NCBI RefSeq assembly: GCF_001625655.1
Contig: NZ_AUYB01000109.1
Span: 1-64,000, forward strand
Origin: Pseudoalteromonas luteoviolacea DSM 6061
GTDB taxonomy: Bacteria; Pseudomonadota; Gammaproteobacteria; Enterobacterales; Alteromonadaceae
Length of the DNA stretch: 64,000 nucleotides
Reading direction: 5' to 3'
Shown here: positions 42,201 through 50,763 of the stretch, one piece after another
Numbering within the stretch: the first letter of the stretch is position 1
Layout of the letters: each line of letters opens with the position of its first letter
Translations under genes and position numbers: made by a program
The notes under the pieces: model-generated
Database searches by the model: none
What the model saw: only the letters and a program-made list of their open reading frames with translations
What the model was told of the DNA's origin: nothing

Positions 42201-44060
42201 TTAAATGACTTGTTTACCTGTAGCAATCACGGTTTTAAATAATTGTCGATCATTAACTTTGGTGAGTACAAACACTGTCTTATCAGACTCTATTTCTAAA
42301 GAGCTAATTATTTCTTCTGGTAAGTTAGCAGATAAATAAAATCCTCTTTTCGCCTTTACTGCAAATATCAATACATGGCTGTCGGAAAAGTTATTTACTT
42401 TTTTCTGCGCGACCCAAGCCGACTTTACTTTTTTGCTTGCCTTTATTTGATGGACAATCGCAGCTAATTCCTCTTCTGGTAGGTTTGTTGCTTCAATCGT
42501 GTCCTTGCTGCTTATGGAGTGACGCTCCATACTCGCTTCCCGATATATACCTTCCAAGTTGTGCATTTTTTCAAGCCAGATATTTGCTTCCTCAATACGG
42601 TCATTATCAATTAAATACGCATATGCAACTTTTGACGACGGTTCTAACAGCTCATCTTTTTCAGATGCATTTTCTAGGAATTGTAATCCCTGGTCATCCT
42701 GTTGCTCCAACATGGTTCTGCCCAATGCAAATTGACCATGAGCATCATTGGGATACAGTTCATTGAAAGCCTGATATAACTTTATTACGTCATTGCCACT
42801 CTCAAATCTTTCCTGAAGATATGACAACTTCCAAAGTTCATTTTTGCTTAACTCATTAATGTCTTTGTCTTTAAGCCCTTCATGTTCTTTTTTCTCTTCC
42901 TGAATAAACTCATGCTCTTGCTTCCAACTATCTAAACTAAACATACTCCATTGTGCATCTAGCATCGCAGTAACATCGTCGATCTGTTCAGCAAACAGCT
43001 GTTTTGCAGCAGAGCCTTCCGTAGGGGAAAACTCAACATTTTCACCTTTTAACGCGGCCAACCTTTCAGATAAACAAGGGTGCGTATCTTGATTGGTTGT
43101 TGTCACTTTCTTTGCGAAAGTGATTGCTGAATTTGCCTCTGCTGCTGAGACTTCTGTCTGCTCCATGAATTTAACTAGACCTGCAAAGGGCAATGTATGT
43201 GGTTCAGGTAACTCTAATATAGACTGGCTAAACGGCGTCCAGTACTTATCTTGAATGAAGTTTGAATACGCATGTAACTTCAATAAGGCTGATGCTGCAA
43301 TTTCGTTAGATGACTGTTCACCAGCAACATTATCAGCTTCGTATTCATTCAGCCTCGCTAAGGCAAACGAATATGCCGAAAACCTTGGGCTATACCAATT
43401 GAAAAACTTTCTAATTGGAGCTGTCGTCCATCCATTATGTTGATCAAGGTTGAACATCATATTCTGCCAAGATTCTCTAGCTCGATATATCCAGCCGCGA
43501 AACTTGCTGTGATTCCCAGACAAATGAGCAAGTTCGTGAGCAATAACTGATTTCACCTCTTCAACAGTTAATGACAATAACAACTCAAAACCAAGTATTA
43601 GAGTATTGTGCATAAACCCAAATGCTAAGAACCTTGGGGTTTGGGCAACTGCAGCATTAAACTCAGGAGTAACAATTACTTGATGGATATGTGGTGCTTG
43701 CAAGTTACATTGAAGTTCATCGATCATATTGAACAACTCTGGAGAGTGATCTCTAGTAATAATCACGCCTTCTGGTTTGGGCCACCTTATAAATACAGAT
43801 TTGAATAAAACCCATGTCATAATGAACAGTGGAATAAACAACTTCTTCTTAAACAATAGTAATAAGAACATGGAACTTGAAAAAGCGAGCCAAACGCTTC
43901 CCGCTACAAGCCCAAATAGAACAAAGGTGATTGCTAAAATAATCGTATAGCCAAGTAACGAATAACGGAATAGCTTCCGTTCATATAATTTTGGATCCTG
44001 AGATAGATCTTGTTCGGCTTGTGCTAGTAGGTTTTGAATTTCTTCTTGCTTTCTATCCAT
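42201..44060 (-). CDS. Large M48 family membrane metallopeptidase
   Basis: 619-aa protein. The N-terminal part (about 30-100) has two to three membrane helices, followed by an M48 protease domain with HELAHLSGNHSKF and a later ligand in NEYEADNVAG. The C-terminal half (about 370-520) has TPR-like helical pairs (NEAFNELYPNDAHGQFALGRTML) and a final small domain. It is far longer than HtpX (about 290 aa). Membrane protein quality control is the family theme; the substrate is unknown. It is upstream of the rhomboid gene on the same strand. Confidence 0.85.
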   Translation of the reverse strand: MDRKQEEIQNLLAQAEQDLSQDPKLYERKLFRYSLLGYTIILAITFVLFGLVAGSVWLAFSSSMFLLLLFKKKLFIPLFIMTWVLFKSVFIRWPKPEGVIITRDHSPELFNMIDELQCNLQAPHIHQVIVTPEFNAAVAQTPRFLAFGFMHNTLILGFELLLSLTVEEVKSVIAHELAHLSGNHSKFRGWIYRARESWQNMMFNLDQHNGWTTAPIRKFFNWYSPRFSAYSFALARLNEYEADNVAGEQSSNEIAASALLKLHAYSNFIQDKYWTPFSQSILELPEPHTLPFAGLVKFMEQTEVSAAEANSAITFAKKVTTTNQDTHPCLSERLAALKGENVEFSPTEGSAAKQLFAEQIDDVTAMLDAQWSMFSLDSWKQEHEFIQEEKKEHEGLKDKDINELSKNELWKLSYLQERFESGNDVIKLYQAFNELYPNDAHGQFALGRTMLEQQDDQGLQFLENASEKDELLEPSSKVAYAYLIDNDRIEEANIWLEKMHNLEGIYREASMERHSISSKDTIEATNLPEEELAAIVHQIKASKKVKSAWVAQKKVNNFSDSHVLIFAVKAKRGFYLSANLPEEIISSLEIESDKTVFVLTKVNDRQLFKTVIATGKQVI

Positions 44061-44607
44061 AGAATATAACGTCCCATAAGGAGTAAACTAAAGCCTGGAG
44101 CTTAGGCTAAATTAAAAAATTACAACAATGAACTCAATCAATTCCAGTCAATTACCTTGCGACTGAATTGCCATTAAACTGTTCATTTTAATGAGAGAAT
44201 ATCATAAATTTATTTAAGACCTAATATGAGTTATCAGCGGCCTTTGCAGAATCTTTTAGAGTAAAAATTAAATTAGGAGTAATTTTTTCGCACCCATTTC
44301 AAAGCTTGTCATTTTTTTAGTTTGCAGGGACATAATTCAATGATAACCAATCTCTTCACCTCAGATATATTGCTCACACTCCAACAAAAAAGTCGCAAAT
44401 ATCAGTACAAAGCATTCTAGTTGGGCAGTTAAAGCGCCACCCCCCTTTGTCACGTAATTGTTTATTGGCTTAGCACAATCAACCGAGATTTAAGTTATCA
44501 ACAAAGATTTGAGCGATTAACTTCATCATTTCATACATCGATTGTGTATTCAGAAGTTTCAGGCAAAAAAATAGCGCCTAAAGGCGCTATTTTTATGGGA
44601 TTCTAAA
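44061..44607. other. Intergenic region between M48 gene and ybaB
   Basis: 547 bp, AT-rich. It contains the ybaB terminator and, further left, the promoter area of the M48 gene. No coding frame with a ribosome site is seen. Confidence 0.65.
44565..44595 (-). terminator. dnaX-ybaB terminator
   Basis: AAATAGCGCC-TAAA-GGCGCTATTT with flanking A-run and T-run, 13 bp after the ybaB stop. In the ancestral order recR would follow here, so the terminator marks the break point. Confidence 0.85.
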
Positions 44608-44934
44608 TTAGAACGGCATTTTGAAGCCTGGAGGCATCTGCATACCGCCTGTTACATCTGACATGCGCTTTTGCGTCTCTTCACCAACACGACGAACTGC
44701 ATCATTTACAGCAGCTGCTAATAGGTCTTCGATCATGTCTTTATCGTCTTCCATCAAGCTCTCATCGATTTCAACTCGACGAACGTTATGGCTACCAAGC
44801 ATAGTGACTTTAACCAAGCCAGCACCCGCTTCGCCAGTAACCTCTAAGCTTTTAATTTCTTCTTGGGCTTTTTCCATGCGCTCTTGCATTTGCTGAGCTT
44901 GCTTCATGATATTGCCCATTCCACCTTTAAACAT
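44608..44934 (-). CDS. ybaB: YbaB/EbfC family nucleoid-associated protein
   Basis: 108-aa dimeric DNA-binding protein ([41 protein letters not shown]). It matches E. coli YbaB (109 aa) in length and layout. It follows dnaX by 58 bp, the conserved order. Confidence 0.97.
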   Translation of the reverse strand: MFKGGMGNIMKQAQQMQERMEKAQEEIKSLEVTGEAGAGLVKVTMLGSHNVRRVEIDESLMEDDKDMIEDLLAAAVNDAVRRVGEETQKRMSDVTGGMQMPPGFKMPF

Positions 44935-44992
44935 AGTGTGCTCTCTTACTTCAAAAATTAATTGGCTAAAAGATAAGGTCTATTGTAACTAA

Positions 44993-47500
44993 TTACAATG
45001 CCTTTACCGATTTTTCATTTACCGTTGCGTCAAATTCAGCCACCATTGTTTGAATTACGGGATCTGAATTTACAGCGTCAACAGCTTCCAAATAACGTTG
45101 CTGATCAATGTCCTGCTGAATTAAAAACGGCGTTGACTGCACTTGCTCTACAAACTCTAACTGTAATTCAACAGGTTCTTTAAGTACGTGAGAAAAGGAC
45201 TCTTGCAACTTCTCTCTGAGCATGGGCGAGTCAAGATGTTGCTGACTCAATTCAGTGGTCAATAAGCAAGTATTCGCTTGCTTTTGATACATGGCATGCA
45301 ATGCAAACTGTCTTACACGCCCGCTTAGCTCCATTTCTTCTATCAACTTTGCCCAATCATCTTTTTGATGCGCAAATTTAACTTCACTGATCGGGCTTAC
45401 AAAATTTTCCGGAATTGGGATCTCAATCTTATGTTCTTCGTCATCATTTTGAGATTGCACAGGAGCAAGCTGCTCAATTAGCTCAGGAGCCAGCTTACTC
45501 TCGTCTTTTTTAAAGCGTTCTGAGAAATCTTGCTTTTTTGGCTTAGGCTTAAGTGTTGGCTGCAATGGCGCGCCTTCAACACGTTCACCTCCGGCTGGAT
45601 TACTGCTAACTGCAGTACTTGTTTCAGATACCTTACCAACTGGCTTTGCGGTTAACTCAGAGCGAGGCAGAGTTTTATGTGGTTCAACACCACCGGAAGA
45701 TGATCGGTTAACATCTGCCTGCTCAGGCTTTTTTGGCGGTTCATTGCCCCCAAGCAGTTTTCCAGCTCCAGAGATCTGCCTATTTTGCAATATTTTAGCA
45801 ATTGCAGACTGCGCTTCACCTTGCTTTTGTGAATACAAAGTTTGCGTATTAGCCCCCACATCTTGCGGTTGCCCAGTACTCTGCTGCGTCGTAATATTTG
45901 GTGCTGCGGGTACATCATAATTCTGCTCATACTGGCTTTGATCATCAAAGCCTTGTGCAGTCGCTTGAGCCATCACATCATTGAACTGCTGCTCTATGGG
46001 GGGAAGCTGTTCTTGAGGGTTCATAGCAGGCATTGCTGGTTGCTGGTTTGACAGTTGTTCTGGTCGCTGAACTTGTTGTAAAGAGCCTTGTTGAGCAGGT
46101 TGCTCAGAAACAGATTCGCGCTGTATTGGCGCAGCAGCATGTGATTGCTGACTGTGCTCAACAGGCATTGACGCCGCGGGTTCACTCACTGCTTGTTGCT
46201 GTGCCATAATGCCCTGCGGTGAACTCGTAGAGCCTTGCGCTGGTGATGTCTGTGTCTGTGTCTGTGTCTGTGTCTGTGTCTGTGTCTGTGTCTGTGTCTG
46301 TGTCTGTGCTTTATTCTGATTAGAGTTTAATATATCACGCAATGCTCCAGCGCGAGATTTACTCGAACTTTGCGTGTTTTGGGAGCTCGACGACACAGGA
46401 GCTTGCTGAGAAAAGTCGGTATTTTCAAAAGCGAGCAAACGAAGCATGACCATTTCAAAGCCCAGTTTGGCATCTGGGGCCCAACTTAAGTCTTTCTTGC
46501 CTGTCAGCAAAAGCTGATAAAATAATTGCGCCGTTTGAGGTGAAATTTGCTCCGCTAATGTCTTCACTTGCTGCTTGTCAAACTGACCCATGTGCGCAGC
46601 TTGAGGCACAAGTTGAGTCAGTTGAATAATGTGAACAAGAGAAATTAAATCATCAATTACGCTGGTAAAGTTGCCATTCTTGAGCGCAATATTTTCGATT
46701 TCACTCATCAGAGCTGTACCATCTTGGCATAAGATTGCACTCATGAGTAACATTGCATGAGCACTGTCCATTAGCCCCAGCATTTGTTGCACAGCCTGAA
46801 CAGTTAGTTGTCCGTTAGTCTGTGCTATTGCTTGATCAGTTAAGCTTAGCGCATCTCGCATACTGCCATCTGCTGCTTTAGCGATAATATCTAGAGCATC
46901 ATCTTCAAACTGAAAGTTTTCGCTTGGCAATATTTTTGCTAATTGCTCAACTATCTGGCTTTTCGCCATAGCGTTGAGGTTAAACTGCAAGCAACGAGAC
47001 AATATAGTAATTGGCAGCTTTTGGGGATCTGTCGTTGCTAGAAGGAATTTCACATGCTCAGGTGGTTCTTCCAGCGTTTTTAACAAGGCATTAAAGCTAT
47101 GCTTGGATAGCATATGCACTTCATCAATCAAATAAACCTTGTAGCGGCCTCGTGTGGGTGCGTACTGAACGTTGTCCAGAATTTCTCTGGTGTCTTCGAC
47201 CTTTGTACGTGAAGCAGCATCGATTTCAATCAAGTCTATAAATTTACCTGACTCTATCTCTTCACATGTGCCACACTGTCCACAAGGGGTAGAAGATATC
47301 CCCTGCTCGCAGTTTAAGCTTTTTGCAAAGATCCTAGCAATGGTGGTCTTGCCTACTCCGCGAGTACCAGTAAACAAATATGCATGGTGTAAACGCTGTT
47401 CATTGAGTGCATTGATTAATGCTTGCTTTACATGCTCTTGCCCCATCATTTCGTGAAATGATTGAGGACGCCACTTTCTTGCTAAGACCTGATAGCTCAT
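44993..47500 (-). CDS. dnaX: DNA polymerase III subunits gamma and tau
   Basis: Clamp-loader subunit. The 835-aa tau form has an AAA+ domain with Walker A GTRGVGKT, four zinc Cys (CEQGISSTPCGQCGTC), DEVH and sensor SRC, then domain III, a very long Gln/Ser/Pro-rich linker (about 375-690) and the C-terminal tau domain. E. coli tau is 643 aa; the extra length is all linker, including a (TQ)10 tract from a hexanucleotide repeat (46251-46310). A slippery AAAAAAG (45533-45539) in the right phase could give a 663-aa gamma form. Confidence 0.96.
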   Translation of the reverse strand: MSYQVLARKWRPQSFHEMMGQEHVKQALINALNEQRLHHAYLFTGTRGVGKTTIARIFAKSLNCEQGISSTPCGQCGTCEEIESGKFIDLIEIDAASRTKVEDTREILDNVQYAPTRGRYKVYLIDEVHMLSKHSFNALLKTLEEPPEHVKFLLATTDPQKLPITILSRCLQFNLNAMAKSQIVEQLAKILPSENFQFEDDALDIIAKAADGSMRDALSLTDQAIAQTNGQLTVQAVQQMLGLMDSAHAMLLMSAILCQDGTALMSEIENIALKNGNFTSVIDDLISLVHIIQLTQLVPQAAHMGQFDKQQVKTLAEQISPQTAQLFYQLLLTGKKDLSWAPDAKLGFEMVMLRLLAFENTDFSQQAPVSSSSQNTQSSSKSRAGALRDILNSNQNKAQTQTQTQTQTQTQTQTQTQTSPAQGSTSSPQGIMAQQQAVSEPAASMPVEHSQQSHAAAPIQRESVSEQPAQQGSLQQVQRPEQLSNQQPAMPAMNPQEQLPPIEQQFNDVMAQATAQGFDDQSQYEQNYDVPAAPNITTQQSTGQPQDVGANTQTLYSQKQGEAQSAIAKILQNRQISGAGKLLGGNEPPKKPEQADVNRSSSGGVEPHKTLPRSELTAKPVGKVSETSTAVSSNPAGGERVEGAPLQPTLKPKPKKQDFSERFKKDESKLAPELIEQLAPVQSQNDDEEHKIEIPIPENFVSPISEVKFAHQKDDWAKLIEEMELSGRVRQFALHAMYQKQANTCLLTTELSQQHLDSPMLREKLQESFSHVLKEPVELQLEFVEQVQSTPFLIQQDIDQQRYLEAVDAVNSDPVIQTMVAEFDATVNEKSVKAL
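45533..45539 (-). promoter_or_regulatory. Candidate -1 frameshift site in dnaX
   Basis: Slippery A-AAA-AAG (codons AAA AAG, residues 655-656). After a -1 slip, seven codons follow and a TAA stops at 45510-45512, giving a 663-aa gamma-like product. The same heptamer in the same phase works in E. coli dnaX. I see no well-spaced upstream Shine-Dalgarno or downstream hairpin. Confidence 0.5.
46251..46310. repeat. Hexanucleotide microsatellite in dnaX
   Basis: Ten head-to-tail hexamers (CTGTGT on the plus strand, last one CTGTGC), read on the minus strand as Thr-Gln repeats. Unit gain or loss keeps the frame, so length can vary without breaking the gene. Confidence 0.95.
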
Positions 47501-47505
47501 TGATA

Positions 47506-48051
47506 CTACTCGCCGTCAAACTCTACTAATTTTAGGATATTTATACCAAGTGATTCCACTCTTTGTTCACCACCTAACTCAGGTAATGAGATAACAAAAG
47601 CAGCATCTGTTGCTTTGCCACCTAAGCGTTCGACGAGCTTAGCTGTCGCTTCAATTGTACCACCTGTTGCAAGTAGGTCGTCCACTAGTAACACTTTGTC
47701 ATCTTGCTCAATTGCATCTTTGTGCAGTTCTAGTGTGTCTTCACCATACTCTAGCTGATAAGACTGACTTACTACTTCACGCGGAAGCTTGCCAGGTTTA
47801 CGTACAGGAATAAACGGAATACCTAATTCCAATGCTAGTGGAGCACCGAAAATAAAACCACGAGATTCCGTGCCAATAATTTTATCAAAGCCTTGGTCTT
47901 TGTACACTGAAACAAAAGCATCTAAAGTTGCTTTGAAAGCGGCAGGGTTTGCAAGTAATGTAGTAACATCCCTAAACATGATCCCTTCTTTTGGGTAATT
48001 AGGAACTGTTGCAATGCTCTCTTTGATCAAAGAAGTATTTTCTTGTGTCAT
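47506..48051 (-). CDS. apt: Adenine phosphoribosyltransferase
   Basis: 181-aa purine-salvage enzyme making AMP from adenine and PRPP. The PRPP-binding loop [13 protein letters not shown] and the motif [10 protein letters not shown] are present. It sits 5 bp upstream of dnaX, as in E. coli (apt-dnaX), and has the family length (183 aa). Confidence 0.97.
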   Translation of the reverse strand: MTQENTSLIKESIATVPNYPKEGIMFRDVTTLLANPAAFKATLDAFVSVYKDQGFDKIIGTESRGFIFGAPLALELGIPFIPVRKPGKLPREVVSQSYQLEYGEDTLELHKDAIEQDDKVLLVDDLLATGGTIEATAKLVERLGGKATDAAFVISLPELGGEQRVESLGINILKLVEFDGE

Positions 48052-48230
48052 AATGGTTCGTTTTTAGATTTTAAGTCGAAAGAAATTGATTATAACAAGA
48101 AAGGATCGAGTTGAAACGAGATTGAGCGAATTTCGAGGAAAAAACCAAGTCTAAGTTAATTAATGGGCCATGCTTGATTAGTTTGTGACCCATCTAAGCT
48201 CAAGTTTGTGTTGAACAAACCAAAAAGGCT

Positions 48231-48350
48231 CTATACGCCCAGAGTAAGCCAACCTAAAATTGCATTTAAACAGCCAATCACCACAAAACAGGCTAAGAAT
48301 GCAAAAAAGTATTTTGCGTTGAATGGATCTTTGTAATCACTATCAGACAT
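48231..48350 (-). CDS. Small membrane protein (39 aa)
   Basis: 39-residue gene with a strong AGGGGA site before the ATG. It has a polar start (MSDSDYKDPFNAKYF) and one membrane helix (about 15-33). It lies between hvfC and apt on the same strand, with no clear partner. Short length limits certainty, but ribosome site and hydrophobic pattern support it. Confidence 0.6.
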   Translation of the reverse strand: MSDSDYKDPFNAKYFFAFLACFVVIGCLNAILGWLTLGV

Positions 48351-48453
48351 GTTAGTCCCCTAAAATTTAAACCTTGTTTCCATGAGAAAACAAAGGCTGT
48401 AGCACGACACGTGCGCACAATTTTAGTGGAACTTAAAATGTAGATAAAGCATT

Positions 48454-49203
48454 CTAGAGCTTTTTATCGACAATTATTCCCAGCTCAACAAATTGCTCAA
48501 GTGTTTGCTGAGCACCGATAGCCAATTGCTCTGATGTAAATTGTGGAATTTGCTCAGAAATACTGTGACTCAACTCGGTAATAGATATACCCGGAGTTTG
48601 AGAAATCGCATCAAGCAGCATCGTTGTCAGTGGATTGATTGAAATAAACTGCGTTTCTTCATCAAAATCTCTATATACGATAAAGCAAAATGGCCCTCCC
48701 TCTGGCGTATCAGGTTGAAAATCAGGCTTTATTTGATGAACTGGATAGTCATAATGCACACTTCGAGTTGTTGACGACAGAAAAAGAGCAGTGTCCAGCG
48801 CTAACGCTGACAACCTAATATCCTCACTGTCATCTCGTTCACAAATAGATACGTCTAACTCAACCCATTCATAATGAGCAAGATCGAACATAAAACTAGG
48901 ATCGCATGGTTTAGCGGTGTAACTATGCTCCAAATAATGAAGAAACTCTTGACTGATCTCTAGAAAATACGGGCTTTTACAGTCGTGCTCAATAAAAAAC
49001 TGACGAACAAGTACTTGCCAGTCTTCTGACGAATACAAACTTTTTAAAACAGGAAATGCAGAAGCGATAAAGCTTTCAATATTATTAAAAAACAGCTCCC
49101 TATAGATTTTCATTCTCCTGTCTTCAATACCTTTTGGACTAGGCTTGTTTTCAGGGTCTTTAATATGCGCCACAAAATCGGCTTGAACTTGCGCGAACGA
49201 CAT
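48454..49203 (-). CDS. hvfC: HvfC/BufC family partner of the MNIO enzyme (DUF2063)
   Basis: 249-aa protein with an N-terminal DUF2063 DNA-binding-like fold (FAQVQADFVAHIKDP..., NIESFIASAFPVLKSLY) and a C-terminal part. Members pair with DUF692 enzymes and are needed to modify their precursor peptide. The start overlaps the hvfB stop by one base, implying coupled translation. It resembles HvfC of the Haemophilus HvfABC copper-binding system. Confidence 0.85.
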   Translation of the reverse strand: MSFAQVQADFVAHIKDPENKPSPKGIEDRRMKIYRELFFNNIESFIASAFPVLKSLYSSEDWQVLVRQFFIEHDCKSPYFLEISQEFLHYLEHSYTAKPCDPSFMFDLAHYEWVELDVSICERDDSEDIRLSALALDTALFLSSTTRSVHYDYPVHQIKPDFQPDTPEGGPFCFIVYRDFDEETQFISINPLTTMLLDAISQTPGISITELSHSISEQIPQFTSEQLAIGAQQTLEQFVELGIIVDKKL

Positions 49204-50042
49204 TATGCAATCCCCACTTGCATATTGCTATGTGCGTTTTGAATAGTATGTATTTGGGTAACCTCTTCAAGTAAAACGTCCATTGGAGGAAGGTTAAAGT
49301 CACGTTCCAATAAAGTGGGAAAGATACCGTGATAATCATAGGCTTTTGCGAGCAACTCCCATACAGGGTCACAGACATCAGATCCATGTGTATCAATAAG
49401 TAGATCTTGCTCTTCCACATAGTGTCCAGCAACGTGCCCATATGCTATTCGTGATGTCGGCATTGCTTTCAAAAAAGTTTCTGCGTCATATCCATGATTG
49501 ATTGAATTGACATAGATATTATTAACATCAAGTAATAGGTCACAATCTGCTTCTTGTAATACAGCGAGTGTGAATTCTAACTCAGACATTTCCTGACCAG
49601 GCGCCGCATAATAAGACACATTTTCGACGGCAATTCTTCTTTCCAACCGCTCTTGTACTTCACGAATACGTTTTGCCGTATGTTTAACCGCCTCTTCGGT
49701 AAAAGGAATTGGCATTAGGTCATACATATGACCACTACCAGAACAATAGCTCAGGTGCTCGCTATAGCATTGAATTTGATGGCGCTCAAAGAAACCTTTG
49801 AGCGCATTGAGAAATTCAATATCAAGAGGTGATGTCGCGCCAAGTGATAGTGATAGGCCATGGCATACAAAGTTGTGTTGCTCTGTTAGTCTAGAGAATT
49901 GATTGCCAAACTTACCCCCTAGATTTATCCAGTTTTCTGGTGCAACTTCATAGAAATCAACTTGCCCAGATGGTGAAGATAACACTTCACTCAACATTTC
50001 TCTTCGTAAGCCTAAACCAACACTACCAATAGCTTTGTTCAT
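49203..50042 (-). CDS. hvfB: HvfB-type multinuclear non-haem iron oxygenase (DUF692/MNIO)
   Basis: 279-aa MNIO-fold enzyme; ATG 50042 has GGGAG five bases upstream. DUF692 proteins use two or three iron ions held by His, Asp and Glu to oxidise Cys in precursor peptides. Likely ligands appear in CHGLSLSLG, YSEHLSY, ENVSYYAAPG, DLLLDVNNIYVN and GHVAGHY. In HvfABC of Haemophilus influenzae the enzyme with HvfC turns EGKCG cysteines to oxazolone-thioamide groups that bind copper(I). It lies 54 bp after hvfA and overlaps hvfC. Confidence 0.88.
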   Translation of the reverse strand: MNKAIGSVGLGLRREMLSEVLSSPSGQVDFYEVAPENWINLGGKFGNQFSRLTEQHNFVCHGLSLSLGATSPLDIEFLNALKGFFERHQIQCYSEHLSYCSGSGHMYDLMPIPFTEEAVKHTAKRIREVQERLERRIAVENVSYYAAPGQEMSELEFTLAVLQEADCDLLLDVNNIYVNSINHGYDAETFLKAMPTSRIAYGHVAGHYVEEQDLLIDTHGSDVCDPVWELLAKAYDYHGIFPTLLERDFNLPPMDVLLEEVTQIHTIQNAHSNMQVGIA

Positions 50043-50096
50043 CAATACTCCCACAGCTAAAACACCTAACTAAAAACGGTAAAGCTAAATAGCTAA

Positions 50097-50567
50097 TTAG
50101 TGGCTACCACCACATTTGCCTTCACCGCACTTGCCTTCAGACTTGCTTTTTGCACCGCCGCATTTGCCTTCACCGCACTTGCCTTCTGATTTGCTTTTAG
50201 CACCGCCACATTTGCCTTCACCACATTTACCTTCAGACTTGCTTTTTGCGCCGCCGCATTTACCTTCGCCGCACTTGCCTTCTTTACCTTTGGCATCGCC
50301 GCCACACTTGCCTTCACCGCACTTTCCTTCAGACTTGCTTTTTGCGCCGCCACATTTACCTTCGCCGCACTTACCTTCTTTATTTTTAGCATCTCCACCG
50401 CATTTGCCTTCACCACACTTACCTTCACTCGCATCAAGTTGGTAACCAGCAGTCATCACTTCATAAGAAAATGGGTTTGCAGAAGCTTCTGTTGATGCCA
50501 GTGCCGCCGTGCTTACTACCGCTGCGCTTAAGGTCAAAGCTAGTGAGTTTTTCTTTACTGTGTTCAT
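50097..50567 (-). CDS. hvfA: HvfA-type EGKCG-repeat metallophore precursor
   Basis: 156-aa precursor with a Sec signal peptide (about residues 1-30, ending ASTEASA) and a tail of seven EGKCGEGKCGG units (48-154) separated by AKSKS, DAKNK or DAKGK, giving fourteen EGKCG motifs and fourteen Cys. The start is ATG 50567. EGKCG is the substrate motif modified by HvfB/HvfC to thioamide/oxazolone groups that bind copper. The protein is predicted to be exported to the periplasm. No DoxX-type partner is adjacent. Confidence 0.88.
   Translation of the reverse strand: MNTVKKNSLALTLSAAVVSTAALASTEASANPFSYEVMTAGYQLDASEGKCGEGKCGGDAKNKEGKCGEGKCGGAKSKSEGKCGEGKCGGDAKGKEGKCGEGKCGGAKSKSEGKCGEGKCGGAKSKSEGKCGEGKCGGAKSKSEGKCGEGKCGGSH
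50106..50426. repeat. Coding tandem repeat of hvfA (about 48-bp period)
   Basis: Six 48-bp units plus one 33-bp partial unit encode the EGKCGEGKCGG array. Units differ at several third positions (for example GGT or GGC, AAG or AAA), so the array is not just a fresh copy. Confidence 0.9.
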
Positions 50568-50763
50568 AGTGTTATCTCTCAATCTTTAATTCGGGTTCGT
50601 TTAATAGACCCTATTTCCTTAAAACTTATTTCAAAGTTTTTTAATTTTTGAGTTTCGAGTGTGCCTACTTGGGCTATTTCTTTAGAAGTACAAGCAAGAT
50701 TTATATTAATAATTATCTCCTTCTCATATAGAATAGCGCGAATTTTGATTTGGTGCAGTGCTC

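Noticed and set aside
46251..46310. Repeat in dnaX considered as a CRISPR or mobile element remnant
   Set aside because: It is a 6-bp microsatellite coding for Thr-Gln in frame; there are no spacers.
50116..50445. Plus-strand Pro/His/Ser-rich frame opposite hvfA
   Set aside because: It is the shadow of the EGKCG tandem repeat; the hvfA strand has signal peptide, ribosome context and partner enzymes.
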